A stretch of DNA of 64,000 nt. It comes from Dryomyza anilis. Lineage: Eukaryota; Arthropoda; Insecta; Diptera; Dryomyzidae. How positions within the stretch are numbered: position 1 is the stretch's first letter; every line of letters starts with the position of its first letter. Location of the stretch: NCBI GenBank assembly GCA_951804985.1, contig OX638130.1:80160583-80224582 (forward strand), read 5' to 3'. The position numbers and the translations under genes are program-made. This document shows positions 59,969 through 64,000 of the stretch, one piece after another. The notes beneath the pieces were generated by a model. It worked only from the letters and a program-made list of their open reading frames with translations. It was not told the DNA's origin and did not search any database.

Positions 59969-60510
59969 ACAAACAAGCATACTAGTATCGGGCGGCAGTT
60001 GAGACGAACAGCGAGAGCGTAAGCTAAACAGTGGTGAGTGTTAGGCCTTCACCACTGTCTTCGTTACGCACTCTTGCAGTCTCAGCTACGCACGCAGTTA
60101 GCGTGGTGTAGTATTGGGAAGGGACAGAAAACGAAAAAATGCCCTCTGCAATGCAGCAGAGGGCATAGAAAAGCCCGTTGCGTTGGCAATTGGAAATAAC
60201 GACGGGGGCAGGAGTGCTGGGGGCTGGCAATGCAGCGAAACTGGGTTTGTAATGTTGTTGTTTTAGTTATGTTCATTGCGCGCTATTGTTGATTATTATT
60301 CCTATTGTTTTTATTGCATGTTTTATTTTATTTATTCTAATTATTTATTTTAGACGCTGGACGACACTTAGATCTGGACGACACTTAGATCATAACTTTG
60401 CACGACACGACAAAGACCAAAACAGACTCGACGGACAATAATATACGAATTTTAATAAGAGGACGACGCGACACGTCCGTCCCCCATCAATGCGCTGATG
60501 CTATTTTCCT
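59969..60510 (-). other. Probable 5' region of the LINE, displaced by the hAT insertion
   Basis: The TSD logic places 59969 onward directly upstream of the LINE ORF2 before the hAT-type insertion. The first 300 bp are GC-richer. At 60139-60166 there is a perfect hairpin, ATGCCCTCTGC-loop-GCAGAGGGCAT, with an 11-bp stem. At 60355-60400 GGACGACACTTAGATC is tandemly repeated. Two short minus-strand frames at 60082-60276 and 60024-60230 look by-chance. Confidence 0.5.
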
Positions 60511-60512
60511 AA

Positions 60513-60663
60513 CCAGATAACCTTTGTGATCTCGGTATCATTTTTAGAATTAACACCTGAGTCTATTTTATACAGTCAGTCCAGTCACTATATATTACTT
60601 GTGTATAAAATGGACTAAGTTGTTATTTCTAAAAAGGGTACCAAAATAACTACGGTTATCGGG
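60513..60663. mobile_element. 151-bp imperfect hairpin element
   Basis: The left arm CCAGATAACC...TTTTTAGAATTAACACC...TCTATTTTATACA is mirrored by TGTATAAAATGGACTAAG...TTATTTCTAAAAAGGGTACC...GGTTATCGGG. The arms are about 62 bp around a 25-bp loop. No clear TSD is seen. Confidence 0.75.
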
Positions 60664-60681
60664 AATACATAATAATACAAA

Positions 60682-60727
60682 ACTTTGGCGCTACAGTCCT
60701 GTATAGAACTTCGGCCGAGCTCTCTCA
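60682..60727 (-). repeat. SINE family S 3'-end fragment
   Basis: TTTGGCGCTACAGTCCTGTA and GAACTTCGGCCGAGCTCTCTC are the last 45 bp of the SINE with the tail ATTATTATG-like on the left. The rest is absent. Confidence 0.8.
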
Positions 60728-61039
60728 GAAATCTACTGGTGTTCGTACCAAACAGATATCTTTTACCTATCCGGTGTTTTTACTCGTTACTCGATGCGTT
60801 GAAATTACGAAATTTTGCTTACACTATAGATATCTAATGCGTATATTTTAGAAAATTTGACAACAAAACATCGCGAACCTATATTTGAAGAAAAAAGTAA
60901 GAGATAAATTAAAGTGTTAAATTACGTTCGAAACACTTTTTAGGTAACAGAAATTTCTGTTTGATTTTTTGCAAAAACTAATATCTGGACACATATTTTT
61001 TAGAACATTGTAAAAAAAAAATCTCTATTTTAAAGGGGT

Positions 61040-61101
61040 CGCAGTAGACATATGGAGTTAAAAAGGGGTTCGCGACACCAAAAAGGTTGGGGACCACTGG
61101 T
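61040..61101 (-). repeat. Solo right end of a hAT-like element
   Basis: The minus strand reads CAGTGGTCCCCAACCTTTTT, GGTGTCGCGAACCCCTTTTT. This is the usual look of hAT termini of the CAGTGGTYCCCAACC type. I could not find the partner end. Confidence 0.55.
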
Positions 61102-63024
61102 ATATGGTTCATTTCTTTGTGAGTTTTTCATATTTGAAGGACTCATATCTCTGAAACCACTTTAGATAGGAAATTGAAATTTAGTGTTTTTCTTAAATTC
61201 AAGTCATAAAACCTTCCTACTAAATTTCAATAATTTCTAAGATAGTGCTGCCAAACCTCTGGTTGGTCTGACGTGGAATCACGCATATGTGAAAATATGT
61301 GATATGTGTAAATTTTTGAAAGAAATAAGATGAATACGACATTTTAAAATTGAACATATAATTTAGAAGTTAAATACTTTGCGATTTTAGCAAAGAAATC
61401 AGCCCTATTCATTTGAGGAAATACATTAAAGAAAAACGTCAACCACGACCGAAAAATTAAAAATGCTCAAATCATTGAAATGGATTTGATTTGGAATCTT
61501 AAATATCTGAATCTAAATATCTGAAAAGAAATTTGTATTCCGTTAACGGTAACGAATAAAAAAAGACTCATAAAGTTACGTTACTATGCAATATGTAAAT
61601 ATACCCATTTTTCATGTATTTTGAGTAACCAAATTAATTAACTTTAAAGACATACAAATAAAAAATATTATTTTCTGTTTTTAATAATTATTTCGAAAGC
61701 TTAAAAATAATGATCCAAATTAAAATAACGGAAAAAATTTCGATTTTTGTATAAGAGTTTTCGATGTCCCTTTCGGAACCAAGGAGATACATTTATTACC
61801 ATAGTAAACTGATTTTTTTTAAACAGTTGAATCCACTGTTCCTAAACCTGTTCATTTTCTTAGTAATTCTAGAAAATTTTTGACAGCTAATTGAAATCTG
61901 TCTCGTCCGGAACTTTCAGTACCAAAAGTATAAAAAATATCAGAATTTTTTTTTCAAAAAAAAAAAAAAAATAAATTAAATAACTTCAAAAACATCTGGA
62001 AATTTTAATAGTACATAACTTTTCATTTCGTAATAATGATTATTAATTTTGTCATATCGATGTGCAAATTTCCATATTATTTTGCGATTTATTACGAAAT
62101 AAATAAAAATAAAGTAAATTGTATCAGTTATGTTCAAAGATAATACAAACACATATATATTATACGAAAAAAAGTATTTTTAGAATAAAAATCGTACTGA
62201 TAATTTTATAACTGAATTTTTTGTCTCGTCCGGAATGTTCCGTTCTGAATTTTTCTGTGATTTATTATGAAAAAACTATAAACTTTAGGAACAAAGTGTA
62301 AATGTACAAAGAAAGCACATGGTTTTAACCCTTTTTTAAAATATAAAAAAAAAAAATCATTCGTACGCAAAATTCGCTGACTTTTTTTGAATATCCAAAT
62401 AAAACTCGATATTTACTTACTTTTTTTCGCGTCCGGAACGCCCACTATTTTATTTATATCTTGATATTTTAATTTATCGTATAGAATTTTAAAATTTGTT
62501 GCAAATGTTTAGTCCTATTTAAATACATGCACAAAATCAATTAATTCATTAGTTTTCCTTCGAGATATTAAAGTTTTAAGCGTTCGAATGTCCCGTCCGG
62601 AACCCCAGGAAATGCCCATATGAGATAAGCGATAAGTGATAGTTTTAAGTGACAACTTGACCAAGATTCTGGGAGTGTACGAATCAAACATTGTTTGTTG
62701 GAAAGGTGCTGTTTCCTCCTATCAAATCCGTATAAATATCAAGGATAATATTATATGAATTTTGACTCTAATCATTGTACCACAAAAGTGCTGTGCCCAA
62801 GATTATGGAGGTGCATAAACCAAACACCCACACCCAAAGAACGAATCAGTTGGGGCAACCGTCTTTTTTTGCCAACCGATTTAATTAGTTCTGTCAACAT
62901 TCGACTGATTCAGTTGTTGCAACACCGCGTATCAGTTCACATAACTAATGAATATAATTGACACAACCAATTTGTTTAGTTGTGGTAGCCAATTTAATTA
63001 TAAGAAATCGGCCATTTTACCTTA
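61102..63024. other. AT-rich region with spaced CGTCCGGAA motifs
   Basis: TCTCGTCCGGAACTTTCAG (61902), TCTCGTCCGGAATGTTCCG (62223), CGCGTCCGGAACGCC (62429) and CCCGTCCGGAACCCC (62591) recur through AT-rich DNA. A weaker TCCCTTTCGGAACC is at 61767. The block may be one decayed element. No coding region was found. Confidence 0.5.
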
Positions 63025-63147
63025 CCCTAGCGCTCCAACGTGTTGCAAACACGAAGTCAGCATCACAAAGGCGTTCCCGAGTTCGAAAATGGCCGATGAC
63101 TTGTTGTGCTGCTGACTTCGTGTTTGCAACACTTTGGAGCGCTAGGG
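63025..63147. mobile_element. 123-bp near-perfect hairpin element (CCCTAGCGCTCC ends)
   Basis: The left arm 63025-63068 begins CCCTAGCGCTCCAACGTGTT and the right arm 63104-63147 ends AACACTTTGGAGCGCTAGGG. The arms match over 44 bp with two mismatches around a 35-bp loop. It is GC-richer than the flanks and has no TSD that I can be sure of. Open frames crossing it on both strands are mirror images. Confidence 0.85.
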
Positions 63148-64000
63148 CTGCATATATAAATACAACATATAGAAACACAATAGCAAGTACTCTATAGTAT
63201 GTCTCTTGTTGAAGAAAGTGTATTTGGGCATGAAAAAACTGAACAGTAAACACAAACAATTCTTAAAACAATTCCAAATTTTGATTTACACGTGGCACGC
63301 GCTGTCCGTAGCACACAAAAAAAAGAGTGGAAAATGTGAAGCGTGTGTGACTGATGTTGTCCTGCTTTGGCATTGCTTTTATACAAGACAACTGATTTCG
63401 CAGTTGGATCAAATAAATATTGGTTGCTACAAAATATTATAACTAACTATCTGTTAAGTCAACTAAATATTGGTTATGTCTCATTTTGAATTTAGTTGCC
63501 GTAGCAATGGAAATAAAAAAGTTGAAAATTGATAAAAAGTTTGTTTCCCCAATCAATGTTGCAGTTGCTTCAACTAATAGTTGGTTACGCTTCATACTAT
63601 TGTTTACCATAAATGAATTTCAGTTGAGGCTGACTATATTTGGTAGATGCAAATAAATATTCGATGAAACAACTGAACGCCAAGCTAATATTTTTTTGTA
63701 TGTAGTGATTATTAAAGTGATTATTAAATTATTGGAATACGTCTTTTGGAAATTTAATCTATAATAGAAATTTACATTTGCATAAATCAAACATAGTTCG
63801 TAAAATCTTATTATAATTCTGGCTACTACACCAGAATATAGTTATTAATACTAAAATGGTAATTGGTTTTTTAAAAGATAAAAATCACTACGTAATTCGA
63901 GAAGGTGTATTAAAAAAAAAACATGAAAATAACCGTAAGCTGAGTACGAAATTCTATCAAAAGAACCAAATTGGTTCGAAGCTATAAACATTTATTGAAT
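63148..64000. repeat. Repeats of AACTAAATATTGGTT type, no gene
   Basis: TCAAATAAATATTGGTTGCT (63408), TCAACTAAATATTGGTTATG (63458) and TCAACTAATAGTTGGTTACG (63570) recur. AACCAATTTGTTTAGTTGTG (62965) and ACCGATTTAATTAGTTCTGT (62876) on the other side of the hairpin are their inverted counterparts. The 123-bp hairpin may sit in a larger decayed inverted-repeat element. From 63700 on the sequence is plain AT-rich. Confidence 0.5.

Overview
The window is nuclear DNA of an insect, most probably a brachyceran fly. It is AT-rich, its genes have short GT-AG introns, its tRNA-derived SINEs carry ATT-type tails, and three repeats resemble the DINE-1/INE-1 elements of Diptera. I cannot name the species from the sequence.

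Three conserved genes can be assembled completely. mRpS14 (7957-8407, +, two exons, 131 aa) is a mitochondrial small-subunit ribosomal protein. DNAAF5/HEATR2 (13622-8474, -, five exons, about 864 aa) is a HEAT-repeat factor for axonemal dynein assembly. NAA15 (26904-35362, +, seven exons, 863 aa) is the auxiliary subunit of the NatA N-terminal acetyltransferase. mRpS14 and DNAAF5 converge, with only 66 bp between their stop codons. The three genes have unrelated jobs and nothing suggests that they work together. One piece of a MIC26/MIC27-like mitochondrial gene and two other coding-like scraps are also present.

Most of the rest is transposable elements, often nested, and many can be delimited by terminal inverted repeats (TIRs) and target-site duplications (TSDs). 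1-7 kb: TA-flanked MITEs and a three-level nest of DNA elements. 13.7-15.2 kb: a hAT deletion derivative with a transposase C-terminal relic. 15.4 kb: a SINE. 16.4-20.8 kb: a 4.4-kb array of the 7-mer ATTTTAT, with an exact 23-bp inverted repeat at its two ends. 21-24 kb: an element with an 8-bp TSD holding a MITE and a DINE-like repeat, then a second MITE copy. 24-26.5 kb: tandem and fold-back repeats. NAA15's 5.2-kb fourth intron holds two SINEs, a fold-back element and a textbook non-autonomous Helitron. 36.6-39.6 kb: two DNA elements with a SINE and a DINE-like repeat inside. 39.7-46.7 kb: MITEs, a Helitron relative with a 15-bp minisatellite, and a 4.2-kb hAT element. 49-55 kb: a Helitron-like low-complexity palindrome and two decayed non-LTR retrotransposons. 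55.1-60 kb: a 4.9-kb hAT-type element with 92-bp internal repeats. 60-64 kb: several small inverted-repeat elements, including a near-perfect 123-bp hairpin.

No CRISPR, operon, prokaryotic feature, rRNA gene or convincing functional tRNA gene was seen. The strongest 'system-like' signals are (a) a group of non-coding elements with CCCA...TGGG ends and 2-bp TSDs, (b) the homogeneous 7-mer array bracketed by an inverted repeat, and (c) a TA-flanked MITE group with CAC...GTG ends.
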